DNA of 64,000 bases from Bradyrhizobium sp. SZCCT0153 (lineage in GTDB: Bacteria > Pseudomonadota > Alphaproteobacteria > Rhizobiales > Xanthobacteraceae): contig NZ_JAFCKS010000002.1 in NCBI RefSeq assembly GCF_018129995.1, positions 248,001 through 312,000 on the forward strand, in the 5' to 3' direction. The notes beneath the pieces were generated by a model. That model was not told the DNA's origin. It saw nothing but the letters and a program-made list of their open reading frames with translations, and did not search any database. A program made the position numbers and the translations under genes. Positions 30,944 to 39,966 of the stretch are shown in pieces. The stretch's first letter is position 1; each line of letters opens with the position of its first letter.

Positions 30944-33307
30944 ATGCCCGTTGAGTCCGCTCGCCTTGAAACCCTGACCGCGCTGGCCCGCAAGGCGCTG
31001 TGGCTGTCGTCATGGACCATCCACCACGCCAACCACATCCGCCCGAACTCGGACGGCCTGAAGGTCGGCGGCCACCAGGCCTCGTCAGCCTCGTTGGCAA
31101 CCATCATGTCGGCGCTGTATTTCCACGTGCTGAAGCCCGAGGACCGCGTCGCGGTGAAGCCGCATGCGAGCCCGGTGTTTCATGCCATCCAGTATCTGTT
31201 CGGTCGCCAAACCCGCGACAAGCTGGAGAATTTCCGCGGCTTCAAGGGCGCGCAATCCTATCCTTCCCGCACCAAGGACGTCGACGACGTCGACTTCTCG
31301 ACCGGCTCGGTCGGCCTCGGTGTCGCGCAGACGCTGTTCGCCTCGCTGGTGCAGGACTACGTCAAGGCGCATGGCTGGATGAAGGATCGCCGCGAGGGGC
31401 GGATGATCGCGCTCGTCGGCGACGCCGAGATGGACGAGGGCAACATCTTCGAGGCGCTTGCGGAGGGCTGGAAGCACGGCCTGCGCAATACCTGGTGGGT
31501 GGTGGACTATAACAGGCAGTCGCTCGATGCCGTCGTCCGCGAAGGGCTCTGGGAAAAGTTCGAGACCATGTTCCGCAATTTCGGCTGGGACGTGGTGATC
31601 GTGAAATACGGCCGCCTGATGCGCGAGGCCTTTGCCGAGCCCGGCGGCGAGGCGTTGAAGCGCTGGATCGACAATTGCCCGAACGCACTCTATGCGGCGC
31701 TGTGCTTCCAGGGCGGCGCGGCCTTCCGCAAGCATCTGCACGACGAGATCGGCGACCAGGGCCCGATCACAAGGCTGATCGACAAGCGCAGCGACGACGA
31801 GCTGCTGGCACTGATGTCGAATCTCGGCGGCCACGACATGGCGAGCATGCTGGACGCCTTCGAATCCATCGACCACGACCGCCCGGTCTGCTTCATCGCC
31901 TACACCATCAAGGGCGTCGGCCTGCCGTTCCAGGGCCACAAGGACAATCATGCCGGCCTGATGACGGTCGCGCAGATGGAGAAATATCGCGAGAGCCAGA
32001 ATATCCGCCCGGGCCACGAATGGGACAGATACGAGGGCCTCGCGCAGGATGCCGCCGAGCTCGACGCCTTCCTCGCGCGCGTGCCGTTCAACCAGGATGG
32101 CCGCCGGCTGACCGCGCCCGTGGTCGAGGTGCCCTCGCAGCTCGCGTTCAAGCCATCGGCGCAGATGTCGACCCAGCAGGGCTTCGGCCTCGTCCTGAAC
32201 GAGATCGCGCGCGACGACAGTGAACTCGCCAGCCGCATCGTCACGACCTCGCCCGACGTCACCGTCTCGACCAATCTCGGCCCCTGGGTGAACCGCCGCG
32301 GCCTGTTCGCGCGCGGCGAGAAGGCGGATTTATTCCGCAGCGAGAAAATTCCCTCCACCTTCAACTGGGACTTCTCGCCCAAGGGCCAGCATCTCGAGCT
32401 CGGCATCGCCGAGATGAACCTGTTCATCATGCTCTCCGCACTCGGCCTGTCGCACCAGATCAACGGCGAGCGGCTGCTGCCGGTCGGCACGCTCTACGAT
32501 CCCTTCATCGAGCGCGGGCTCGATGCGCTGAATTACGCCTGCTATCAGGATGCCCGCTTCATGGTGGCGGCGACGCCGTCCGGCATCACGCTCGCACCGG
32601 AAGGCGGCGCGCACCAGTCGATCGCGACGCCGCTGATCGGCATGGCGCAGGACGGCCTTGCCTCGTTCGAGCCGGCCTTCGTCGATGAGCTCGCCGTGAT
32701 CATGGGTTGGGGTTTCAACCACATGCAGCGCGATCCGGGCGAGGGTGGTTCCGTTTACTTGAGGCTCTCGACGCGCAGCATCGAGCAGGCGCAGCGGATC
32801 ATGACGCCGGAGCTGGAGCAGGGCATCACCGACGGCGCCTATTGGCTGCGCAAGCCGGGCCCGAATGCCGAACTCGTGATCGCCTATACCGGCGCGGTGG
32901 CGCCCGAAGCGATCGAGGCGACCGGCTTCATCGGCGAGAGCCGCCGCGACATCGGCCTGCTCGCGATCACCTCGGCCGATCGCCTGCATGCTGGCTGGAC
33001 CGCCGCGCGAAAATTGCGGCGCGATCGGCGCGGCGTGCAGCATCTCAGCCACATCGAAAAGCTGCTGGCGCCGCTGCCGCGCGACTGCGGCATCGTGACC
33101 GTGATCGACGGCCATCCGGCAACCCTCGGCTGGCTCGGCAGCGTTCGCGGCCACCGCGTCGAGGCGCTCGGCGTCGAGCAGTTCGGCCAGACCGGCACCA
33201 TCGCCGACCTCTATCGCCACTACGGCATCGACGCCAACGCCATCATCGATGCGGCCGAAAGTCTCACCACCGGCGCGCCGGTGCTGCATCGGAAGATGGC
33301 AGTGTAA
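30944..33307 (+). CDS. AceE/transketolase-like thiamine diphosphate enzyme
   Basis: A 787-residue ThDP-dependent enzyme of the homodimeric pyruvate-dehydrogenase-E1/transketolase type. The ThDP-binding motif begins GDAEMDEG (159-166) and ends at Asn190; the second glycine of the usual GDG is Ala161. It is about 100 residues shorter than E. coli AceE. No E2 or E3 gene is adjacent, so a role as a pyruvate-dehydrogenase component is doubtful. The divergent Lrp/AsnC regulator suggests a link to amino-acid or 2-oxo-acid metabolism. Confidence 0.8.
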   Translation: MPVESARLETLTALARKALWLSSWTIHHANHIRPNSDGLKVGGHQASSASLATIMSALYFHVLKPEDRVAVKPHASPVFHAIQYLFGRQTRDKLENFRGFKGAQSYPSRTKDVDDVDFSTGSVGLGVAQTLFASLVQDYVKAHGWMKDRREGRMIALVGDAEMDEGNIFEALAEGWKHGLRNTWWVVDYNRQSLDAVVREGLWEKFETMFRNFGWDVVIVKYGRLMREAFAEPGGEALKRWIDNCPNALYAALCFQGGAAFRKHLHDEIGDQGPITRLIDKRSDDELLALMSNLGGHDMASMLDAFESIDHDRPVCFIAYTIKGVGLPFQGHKDNHAGLMTVAQMEKYRESQNIRPGHEWDRYEGLAQDAAELDAFLARVPFNQDGRRLTAPVVEVPSQLAFKPSAQMSTQQGFGLVLNEIARDDSELASRIVTTSPDVTVSTNLGPWVNRRGLFARGEKADLFRSEKIPSTFNWDFSPKGQHLELGIAEMNLFIMLSALGLSHQINGERLLPVGTLYDPFIERGLDALNYACYQDARFMVAATPSGITLAPEGGAHQSIATPLIGMAQDGLASFEPAFVDELAVIMGWGFNHMQRDPGEGGSVYLRLSTRSIEQAQRIMTPELEQGITDGAYWLRKPGPNAELVIAYTGAVAPEAIEATGFIGESRRDIGLLAITSADRLHAGWTAARKLRRDRRGVQHLSHIEKLLAPLPRDCGIVTVIDGHPATLGWLGSVRGHRVEALGVEQFGQTGTIADLYRHYGIDANAIIDAAESLTTGAPVLHRKMAV

Positions 33308-33321
33308 TGGAAATAGCGGGT

Positions 33322-33421
33322 CGTCATTCCGGGGCGCGCGAAGCGCGAGCCCGGAATCCATAGCCACCATCGGAAGTATGGAGTCCGGGCCCGAGCCAAG
33401 AGGGCGCGTCCCGGAATGACG
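33322..33421. repeat. Dispersed palindromic repeat, family B
   Basis: Outer arms CGTCATTCCGGGG and CCCGGAATGACG with a second inner pair CCCGGAATCC/GGAGTCCGGG. About 100 bp in the gap before the aldehyde dehydrogenase gene. Confidence 0.6.
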
Positions 33422-33572
33422 ACCGAGGGAGCCTTGCCTCGTTCCCGCCATCGGCTCATATAACCTCCGTCCGCCGCAACGCTGGCCCCGCATATGGCGG
33501 GTTCAATTGCCGGCGCTTTCGTGCAAGGATGCCTGCCGAAACGCCCCCCAAGCCCCCAAGAAGAGGTTAACG

Positions 33573-35003
33573 ATGGTCAATCGCATGCAATTCTACATCG
33601 ACGGCGCCTGGGTCGATCCCGCCGTCAAGAAGTCCACCGCCGTGGTCAATCCGGCGACGGAAGAGGCGATGTACGAGGTTGCGCTGGGCTCCAAGGCCGA
33701 CGTGGACAAGGCGGTTGCCGCCGCCAAGCGCGCCTTTGCAACCTTCTCCCAGACCAGCCGCGAGGAGCGTGTCGCGCTGCTCACGAAAGTCATCGAGATC
33801 TACAAGGGCCGTCTCAAGGAGATCGGCGCCGCGGTGTCCGACGAGATGGGCGCCCCGCTGCCGATGGCGGAGAAGCTTCAGGCCGGTGCTGGCCTCGGCC
33901 ATCTCATGACCACGCTCGACGTGCTCAAGAACTATCATTTCGAGGAGCCGGTCGGCACCGCCATGGTGCTGCGCGAGCCGGTTGGTGTGGTCGGCATGAT
34001 CACGCCCTGGAACTGGCCGCTCAACCAGATCGCCTGCAAGGTCGCGCCCGCGCTTGCCGCCGGCTGCACCATGATCCTGAAGCCGTCGGAGTTCACGCCC
34101 ACCTCGGCGCTGATCTTCGCGGAGATCCTCCATGAAGCCGGCGTGCCGAAGGGCGTGTTCAACCTCGTAAACGGCCTCGGTCCCGAGGTCGGCGCCGCCA
34201 TGAGCGAGCATCCCGACATCGACATGATCTCGTTCACGGGCTCGACCCGCGCCGGCATCGACGTTGCCAAGCGCGCGGCGCCGACCGTGAAGCGCGTCAG
34301 CCAGGAACTCGGCGGCAAGTCGCCGAACGTCATCCTCGAAGGTGCCGACCTCACGAAGGCGGTGACCGGCGGCGTGATGCACATGTTCAACAACTCCGGC
34401 CAGTCCTGCAACGCGCCCTCGCGCATGATCGTGCCGGCCTCGAAGATGAAGGAAGTCGCCGCGATCGCGAAGGCCGTCGCCGACAAGACCAAGGCCGGCG
34501 ATCCCCGCGCCGAAGGCACCACCATCGGCCCCGTGGTCAATCGCGGCCAGTGGGACAAGATCCAGGGCCTGATCAAGAAGGGTATCGACGAGGGCGCAAC
34601 GCTCGTCGCCGGCGGCCCGGGCCTGCCCGAGGGCGTCAACAAGGGCTTCTACGTCCGTCCGACCATCTTCGCCGACGTCACCCCCGACATGACGATCGCC
34701 CGCGAAGAGATATTCGGACCGGTGCTGACCATCATCGGCGCCAAGGACGAAGCCGAGGCCGTGCAAATCGCCAACGACACGCCCTATGGGCTCGCGGGCT
34801 ACGTCACGGGCGCTTCGGTCGAGGACGCCAAGCGCGTCGGCCGGCAGATCCGCGCCGGCAACGTCAACCTGCAGGGCGTGCCCAACGACCGCACCGCGCC
34901 GTTCGGCGGCTACAAGCAGTCGGGCAACGGTCGCGAGTGGGGCAAGTACGGCCTCGAGGACTTCCTCGAAGTGAAGGCCGTCGCCGGTTTCAACGCGGCG
35001 TAA
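33573..35003 (+). CDS. Aldehyde dehydrogenase family protein
   Basis: A 476-residue NAD(P)-dependent aldehyde dehydrogenase. Catalytic residues are in place: Asn147 (TPWNWP), Glu245 (SQELGG) and the nucleophile Cys279 (GQSCNA). The ATG at 33573 has AAGAGG upstream; an in-frame start 22 codons earlier lacks one. A strong intrinsic terminator follows the stop. The specific aldehyde is not evident from neighbours. Confidence 0.92.
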   Translation: MVNRMQFYIDGAWVDPAVKKSTAVVNPATEEAMYEVALGSKADVDKAVAAAKRAFATFSQTSREERVALLTKVIEIYKGRLKEIGAAVSDEMGAPLPMAEKLQAGAGLGHLMTTLDVLKNYHFEEPVGTAMVLREPVGVVGMITPWNWPLNQIACKVAPALAAGCTMILKPSEFTPTSALIFAEILHEAGVPKGVFNLVNGLGPEVGAAMSEHPDIDMISFTGSTRAGIDVAKRAAPTVKRVSQELGGKSPNVILEGADLTKAVTGGVMHMFNNSGQSCNAPSRMIVPASKMKEVAAIAKAVADKTKAGDPRAEGTTIGPVVNRGQWDKIQGLIKKGIDEGATLVAGGPGLPEGVNKGFYVRPTIFADVTPDMTIAREEIFGPVLTIIGAKDEAEAVQIANDTPYGLAGYVTGASVEDAKRVGRQIRAGNVNLQGVPNDRTAPFGGYKQSGNGREWGKYGLEDFLEVKAVAGFNAA

Positions 35004-35025
35004 GCGTTAGCTCCTGAACAGACAG

Positions 35026-35057
35026 ACGCCGGAGCGGGAAACCGCTCCGGCGTTTTT
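35026..35057 (+). terminator. Rho-independent terminator of the aldehyde dehydrogenase gene
   Basis: ACGCCGGAGCGG, loop GAAA, and the exact complement form a perfect 12-bp stem, followed by a run of five T. It lies 23 bp after the stop codon. Confidence 0.9.
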
Positions 35058-35078
35058 CGTTCCGGCATCTCTAACCGC

Positions 35079-35165
35079 CGTCACTGCGAGCGAAGCGAAG
35101 CAATCCAGAATTGGTCCGCGGAGACAGTCTGGATTGCTTCGTCGCAAGCGCTCCTCGCAATGACG
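35079..35165. repeat. Dispersed palindromic repeat, family A
   Basis: Outer arms CGTCACTGCGAG and CTCGCAATGACG, inner arms GAAGCAATCCAG and CTGGATTGCTTC. The 87-bp element is nearly identical in design to 51218-51304. It lies just beyond the terminator and next to the 3' end of the convergent lactonase gene. Confidence 0.75.
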
Positions 35166-35186
35166 AGAGGCGTGACGACCGAGAAA

Positions 35187-36164
35187 CTATCCCCCCACCG
35201 CGCCCTGCGTGTTCACATACAGCGCGTAGATCGACTGGCTCGCGGCCATGAACAGGCGGTTACGCTTGACGCCGCCGAAGCAGAGATTGGCGCAGCGCTC
35301 GGGCAGCGCGATGCGGCCGATCATGACGCCATCAGGTGCGAACACCACGACGCCGTCGAGCTCGGGATCGCCCATGCCCCAGCCGCACCAGAGATTGCCG
35401 TCGATGTCGCAGCGCATGCCGTCAGGCGTGCCGGGGCCCGCATCGATGTGCACGCGCTTGTTGGAGATCGTGGTGCCATCCGCCGAGACGTCATAGGCGA
35501 GGATTTTGCGGTTCGGCACGCCCCGCGATTCCACGACGTAGAGGATTTTCTCGTCCGGCGAGAAGCACAGCCCGTTCGGCCCGAGCACGCCCTCGGCGAC
35601 GATGGTCGCCTTGCCGGTCGCGGGATCGAGCCGGTAGACGTTCGGATCGATCTCGGGCTCGGCCTTGTAGCCCTCGTAATTGCCGAGCAGGCCGAAGGTC
35701 GGATCGGTGAACCAGATCGAGCCGTCCGATTTGACAACGACATCGTTCGGCGAGTTCAGCCGCTTGCCGTTGAATTGATCCATCAGCACGGTGATGCTGC
35801 CGTCGTACTCGGTGCGGGTCACGCGCCGTCCGCCATGCTCGCAGGTGACGAGCCGGCCCTGGCGATCCCTTGTGTTGCCGTTGGCGAAATTGGAAGGCTT
35901 GCGAAACACCGAGACCGCGCCCGTCTCCTCCTCCCATTTGAGGATGCGCTGGTTCGGGATGTCGCTGCACAGGAGGTAGCGCCCGTCGCCGAACCAGACC
36001 GGTCCTTCGGCCCAGCGCAGGCCGGTCGTCAGCCGTTCCACCGCCGAAAGCTTCAGCCAGTATTTTTCGAAGCGGGGATCGAGTGCGTGAATGGCCGGAT
36101 CTGGATAGTAGCTCGCCGGCCGCCAGCCTGACCGCTCCTGGGTGTGGGACGATGCCTCATTCAT
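35187..36164 (-). CDS. SMP-30/gluconolactonase family protein
   Basis: A 325-residue six-bladed beta-propeller lactonase. The repeated 'GLCFSPDEKILYVVES', 'PDGMRCDIDGNLWCGWG' and 'SPNDVVVKSDGSIWFTDP' blades carry the metal-binding acidic and Asn residues of the SMP-30 family. The start at ATG 36164 (MNEASSHTQE) has GAGAG upstream; a longer frame to 36305 would overlap the divergent gene's start region. It diverges by 88 bp from a uronate-dehydrogenase-like gene, whose lactone product it could hydrolyse. Confidence 0.87.
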   Translation of the reverse strand: MNEASSHTQERSGWRPASYYPDPAIHALDPRFEKYWLKLSAVERLTTGLRWAEGPVWFGDGRYLLCSDIPNQRILKWEEETGAVSVFRKPSNFANGNTRDRQGRLVTCEHGGRRVTRTEYDGSITVLMDQFNGKRLNSPNDVVVKSDGSIWFTDPTFGLLGNYEGYKAEPEIDPNVYRLDPATGKATIVAEGVLGPNGLCFSPDEKILYVVESRGVPNRKILAYDVSADGTTISNKRVHIDAGPGTPDGMRCDIDGNLWCGWGMGDPELDGVVVFAPDGVMIGRIALPERCANLCFGGVKRNRLFMAASQSIYALYVNTQGAVGG

Positions 36165-36252
36165 GTCGGTTCTCTCGTTTCGTTCCCTCTGGACAATGCT
36201 GCTATCATTAGAGACACGTGACGGCAAATCCGTTGAAGCAGCGAGGACTGAC

Positions 36253-37074
36253 ATGCGCATCTTGATGACGGGAGCTTCGGGCGGAATCGGAACGCGCCTG
36301 CGCAAATTGCTGCCGCCGATCTATCCGGATCTGCTGCTCTCCGATATCCGCAAGCCTGCTGATCTCGGCCCGAACGAGCAGTTCAAGGCGGCGGACCTGT
36401 CCGACATGGCGCAGGTGGAGGCGCTCTGCGAGGGCGTCGACGGCATCATCCATTTCGGCGGCTATTCGGTCGAAGGCCCCTGGGACGACATCCTCCAGGC
36501 CAACATCATCGGCGGCTACAATCTGTTCGAGGCCGCCTACCGCAAGGGCGTCAAGCGCGTGGTGTTCGCGTCCTCGAACCATGCCGTCGGCTTCTATCCG
36601 CGTCACCACAAGATCGGCACCGACGTCACGCCGCGCCCCGACGGCCGCTACGGCGTCAGCAAGGTGTTCGGCGAAGCGCTCGGCGCGCTCTATGCCGACA
36701 AGCACGGCCTCAAGGTCACCTGTCTGCGCATCGGCAATTTCGGCGACATGCCGCTCGACCAGCGCCGGCTCGCAATCTGGCTGAAGCCGGAGGATCTGGT
36801 GCAGCTCTGCCAGATTGGGCTGGAGCATCCCGACATCCATTTCGAGGTGTTCTACGGCGCCTCGCTCAACGAACGCGCCTGGTGGGACAACCACCGCGCC
36901 TACGAATTCGGCTACCGCCCCACCGGCCGCGCCGAGGATTTCCGCGACCACGCGCTGGCCGAGCAGGCCAAGCTGAAGCCCGACCCGGTCGGCGACCACT
37001 TCCAGGGCGGCGCATTCTGCAGCAACGAGTTCGACGGCGATGCGAGCCGCATCATCGACTGGAACAAGCGGTAG
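36253..37074 (+). CDS. Uronate dehydrogenase-like short-chain dehydrogenase
   Basis: A 273-residue extended SDR. The Rossmann motif TGASGGIG (6-13) and the active-site pair Tyr133-x3-Lys137 (YGVSK) are clear. The 'FASSNHAVGFYP' segment and the C-terminal 'WWDN' match bacterial uronate dehydrogenases of the Agrobacterium type, which oxidise galacturonate or glucuronate to an aldaro-lactone. The adjacent SMP-30 lactonase supports that. Starting at 36253 places the Rossmann motif at the N-terminus, as in the family. Confidence 0.8.
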   Translation: MRILMTGASGGIGTRLRKLLPPIYPDLLLSDIRKPADLGPNEQFKAADLSDMAQVEALCEGVDGIIHFGGYSVEGPWDDILQANIIGGYNLFEAAYRKGVKRVVFASSNHAVGFYPRHHKIGTDVTPRPDGRYGVSKVFGEALGALYADKHGLKVTCLRIGNFGDMPLDQRRLAIWLKPEDLVQLCQIGLEHPDIHFEVFYGASLNERAWWDNHRAYEFGYRPTGRAEDFRDHALAEQAKLKPDPVGDHFQGGAFCSNEFDGDASRIIDWNKR

Positions 37075-37104
37075 GCGCTTGACCGGATAGCTGAGCTGCC
37101 GCCG

Positions 37105-37160
37105 CGCTCCCTCCCCCCGTTCTTACGGGGAGAGAGTGGGGTGAGGGGCTGTCTCCGCGG
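37105..37160. repeat. Dispersed palindromic repeat, family D, short copy
   Basis: CTCCCTCCCCCCGT-TCTT-ACGGGGAGAGAG type hairpin followed by GGGTGAGGGG. The longer form is at 55127. It fills the gap between the convergent dehydrogenase and MFS genes. Confidence 0.5.
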
Positions 37161-37191
37161 GGACGGTGAGAGGCGAAAGAAGCCCGGCGCC

Positions 37192-38463
37192 CTAAACCAC
37201 GCGTTTGCCGGCCTGGGCCGCAATCGGCCGCTGCACGAAATACATCAGGATCAGGGAAATCACCGCCGTCGTCACGACGACGTATCCCAGCCGGTCGAAG
37301 TGCCGCAGCGTACCGTCGGCCTCCTGCGCAATGAGCGCGGCGGCGAGCACGGAGCCGAGCCCGCCGGAGAGCTGTTGCAGCGAGGCGCCGACCGCGCTGA
37401 AGGAGCCGCGTTGCGCCGGCTCGGGGATTGCGGAAATCAACGCCTGCGACGGGATCATGCGGGAAAAGATGCCGACGAACATCAGGACGTTGACCAGGAT
37501 CGCGACCGTCAGGCTCACCTCGCCGAGATGGGTGTAGATCAGCACCATGACGATGGACATCGCGCTGCCGAAGACGAAGGTGGGGTATTTGCCGAAGGCA
37601 TCGCTCGCGCGTCCCACCAGCGGGCCGATGAAAATGCTGAACAGTCCGGAGACGAGATAGATCGTCGGCAGATGCACGATATCGATGCCGAGGTTGTGCA
37701 CGGTGTAGGCGCTGCCGAATGGCATCAGCATGTAGCCGCCGGTCGCCAGCAGCGTCGTCACCGAAAACGCCATCCAATAGCGTGGCTGCGCGAGTGTTGC
37801 GATCAGATGCCGGAACGGATTTCTGTCCTGCTTCAGCGCGAGATGGCCGTTCACCGGCTTCATCAGGAACATCACGGCGGCCATCCCGATCACCGACAGG
37901 CCGACCAGTGCGCCGAACGCGACTTGCCAGTTCCACTGGTTGGCGAGGAAAAGACCGGCCGGGATGCCCAGCACCTGGCTTGCGGCGAAGGCGGTTTGCA
38001 CGAAACCCATGACGCGGCCGCGCAATTGCAGCGCAAACAGATCGGTCACGATGGCGAGCACGACCGAGCCGATCACGCCGCCGAACAGGCCGGTGACGAT
38101 TCGCCCGAACAGCAGCACGTGATAATTGGGCGCCATCGCGCACAGCGCCGTTCCAAGGGTGAAGCCGGCGTAGAAAAACAACAGCAGCCATTTGCGGTCG
38201 AACCGGTCGGCAAAGCCGGCCGCCAGGATGCCGGAAACTCCCGCGCTGAATGCGTAGGCCGAGACGGCCACTCCGAACTGTGCGGCCGAAATAGCGAGCG
38301 CCGGCATCATGATGGCGCCGAGCGGCGACATGATCATGAAATCGATGATGATCGTGAACTGGACCAGCGCCAGCAGCGCGACGAGGATCGACTGGTAGCG
38401 CGTAAAGCCGCGGGACAGCTCTTGCCGCTGGTCGATCGGCTCGGTCAGGGTTTGTTCGGTCAT
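37192..38463 (-). CDS. MFS transporter
   Basis: A 423-residue major-facilitator permease with twelve hydrophobic segments and the loop motif 'GFADRFDRKWLLL' between helices 2 and 3. Its neighbours are uronate genes, so sugar-acid transport is possible, but the general form is also that of a multidrug exporter. The N-terminal 25 residues are hydrophilic. Monocistronic, convergent with the dehydrogenase gene. Confidence 0.85.
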   Translation of the reverse strand: MTEQTLTEPIDQRQELSRGFTRYQSILVALLALVQFTIIIDFMIMSPLGAIMMPALAISAAQFGVAVSAYAFSAGVSGILAAGFADRFDRKWLLLFFYAGFTLGTALCAMAPNYHVLLFGRIVTGLFGGVIGSVVLAIVTDLFALQLRGRVMGFVQTAFAASQVLGIPAGLFLANQWNWQVAFGALVGLSVIGMAAVMFLMKPVNGHLALKQDRNPFRHLIATLAQPRYWMAFSVTTLLATGGYMLMPFGSAYTVHNLGIDIVHLPTIYLVSGLFSIFIGPLVGRASDAFGKYPTFVFGSAMSIVMVLIYTHLGEVSLTVAILVNVLMFVGIFSRMIPSQALISAIPEPAQRGSFSAVGASLQQLSGGLGSVLAAALIAQEADGTLRHFDRLGYVVVTTAVISLILMYFVQRPIAAQAGKRVV

Positions 38464-38763
38464 GCCAATTCATTCGGGAGGAAGGAGGGGAGGATTTGCG
38501 ATTCGGGGTCGGGCGCCGGTCCCTATCTATTTCCGGCCGCGCGCGATTTCGATGGCTTGACAACCAATTTTGATACCGATCTCGACGCGCTGCCTCAGCT
38601 CATAGAGAACGAGCGCGTGCAAGGGCCGAGCTCCGGTTTTGGCCGTCCCGCCCATTGATCCAGGTCAACCTTGCTCTCGGCATCTGGGTCTCGATCTGTG
38701 CGATCGCGATTCGGCAACCGGTGCCTCGATCGCGGTTCAACGGCGGCAGCGAGGGTCACGACA
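38464..38763. other. Divergent spacer, no recognised element
   Basis: 300 bp between the MFS gene (minus) and a small secreted protein gene (plus). Both promoters must lie here; I found no clear operator, repeat or small gene. Confidence 0.5.
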
Positions 38764-39177
38764 ATGAAAATCAAATTTTCAGCCGTCGTACTGCTCGCGA
38801 TGATCGTGTCAGGATCGTCGCGAGCCGCAACGCTCAGCGACGCCGAGGCGACGTTTCTCGACCAGCTCGTCACCGCGTCCGCGGTGCTCGAACAACGATG
38901 CGTCGGCTACGAGGTCAATGGCGCGGGCAGCGTTCAACTCGGCGCCCGGCTTCTCGGCGGCCCCGAGGCCGCGATGGCCATGATCGACGCCTATGCTGCG
39001 GCCATCAAGGCCCGCGATGGCGAGACCTATGATCCGGGCAAATTCCGCCCCGAGGTGTCCGAGGCGGCCGGCAAGGCGTTCAAGCGCGTGCGGGCGGATT
39101 TGATCAAGACCCCGACAAGGGCTTGCCCCGCTTACGGCGATGCCAGCGTGGATCGCGGTCTGCTGAGGCGGTACTGA
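38764..39177 (+). CDS. Exported hypothetical protein
   Basis: A 137-residue protein with a signal peptide (MKIKFSAVVLLAMIVSGSSRA, cleavage before AT). The mature part is mostly helical and has two cysteines, QRCVGY and RACPAY, likely disulfide-bonded in the periplasm. The start at 38764 was chosen because it begins the signal peptide. A perfect terminator hairpin follows. I do not recognise the family. Confidence 0.65.
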   Translation: MKIKFSAVVLLAMIVSGSSRAATLSDAEATFLDQLVTASAVLEQRCVGYEVNGAGSVQLGARLLGGPEAAMAMIDAYAAAIKARDGETYDPGKFRPEVSEAAGKAFKRVRADLIKTPTRACPAYGDASVDRGLLRRY

Positions 39178-39212
39178 ACCGGGACTTGAGGGATTTAGAT
39201 ATCCGCAAACGA

Positions 39213-39238
39213 AAGGGCCGTCTCGAAAGACGGCCCTT
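39213..39238. terminator. Bidirectional terminator
   Basis: AAGGGCCGTCT, loop CGAA, and the exact complement: an 11-bp stem between two convergent genes, 35 bp and 5 bp from their stops. A T-rich stretch follows on the plus strand (GGTTGTTATT) and a TTT lies on the minus side. Confidence 0.8.
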
Positions 39239-39243
39239 GGTTG

Positions 39244-39660
39244 TTATTCGACGATCTCGACGATCCGGTGTGTTCGCGGTTCGACCAGCACGGTGCGACC
39301 GTTGACCACCGTATAACGATACTCGCGGGCGCCGTACTCGGCCGGCACCTCGTAATAGGTCACGCCCTCTTCAGGAAGAACCGCCCCGACTCTCACGTCC
39401 TCGCGATACTGATAGGAAGGGCGTCGCTGTTCGACGACGTAGGAGTGAAAGCGAGGACGCTGATCGACACCAAGGACTCCCGCCACGCCGCCAACGACGC
39501 CGCCGACCACGCCACCCACAACCGCCCCAACCGGGCCTGCCGCTCGCTCGCCATCCCGCGCACCGCGTTCGACACCTCCGGGTACGCCCTGGGCCTGGGT
39601 CGTTACGGGAAGCAGGACGGCGACGGCAACAGCGGCGGCTCCGACAAAACGGCAAATCAT
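39244..39660 (-). CDS. DUF1236-type exported protein with glycine-valine repeat
   Basis: A 138-residue protein with a signal peptide (MICRFVGAAAVAVAVLL..., cleavage after TQA). A low-complexity hydrophobic segment rich in Gly-Val (GAVVGGVVGGVVGGVAG) is followed by a DUF1236-like C-terminus, 'YEVPAEYGAREYRYTVV' and 'TVLVEPRTHRIVEI', similar to the protein at 2967. The Gly-Val segment could insert into a membrane. The start at 39660 has AGGAGCTGCC upstream; the longer frame does not. Confidence 0.75.
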   Translation of the reverse strand: MICRFVGAAAVAVAVLLPVTTQAQGVPGGVERGARDGERAAGPVGAVVGGVVGGVVGGVAGVLGVDQRPRFHSYVVEQRRPSYQYREDVRVGAVLPEEGVTYYEVPAEYGAREYRYTVVNGRTVLVEPRTHRIVEIVE

Positions 39661-39966
39661 GGCAGCTCCTATGGTGGGGGATTGTGCAAGACAAGCACCA
39701 AGCCGACCATAGGTTCCCCAGCAATGTGGACTGCGGGCGTTATCGCCGGAATGGGCTCGTACGGCCTGCAATTGCAAGCAATCCAGCGCGCTTTACCGCG
39801 TACGCTGCACCAACCTTGCTACGGGCTCGCCTGCCGCGAGGGATGTCAAGCACGCAGCCCGATCGCCGGCCGAAATGGCGGATCGTCATCGGACCGCGAT
39901 ATTGCGGCATAGTGGTCAAAGCGCATTGTTTGCGTGGCGAGCCGGTCATCCGGGAGTTTTTGTTGA
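39661..39966. other. Intergenic region
   Basis: 306 bp between two minus-strand genes. It should carry the promoter of the DUF1236-type gene. I see no repeat, hairpin or credible small gene in it. Confidence 0.5.

Noticed and set aside
30944..33307. Ordinary pyruvate dehydrogenase E1 (aceE)
   Set aside because: Too short, altered GDG motif, and no E2/E3 genes; kept as AceE-like only.
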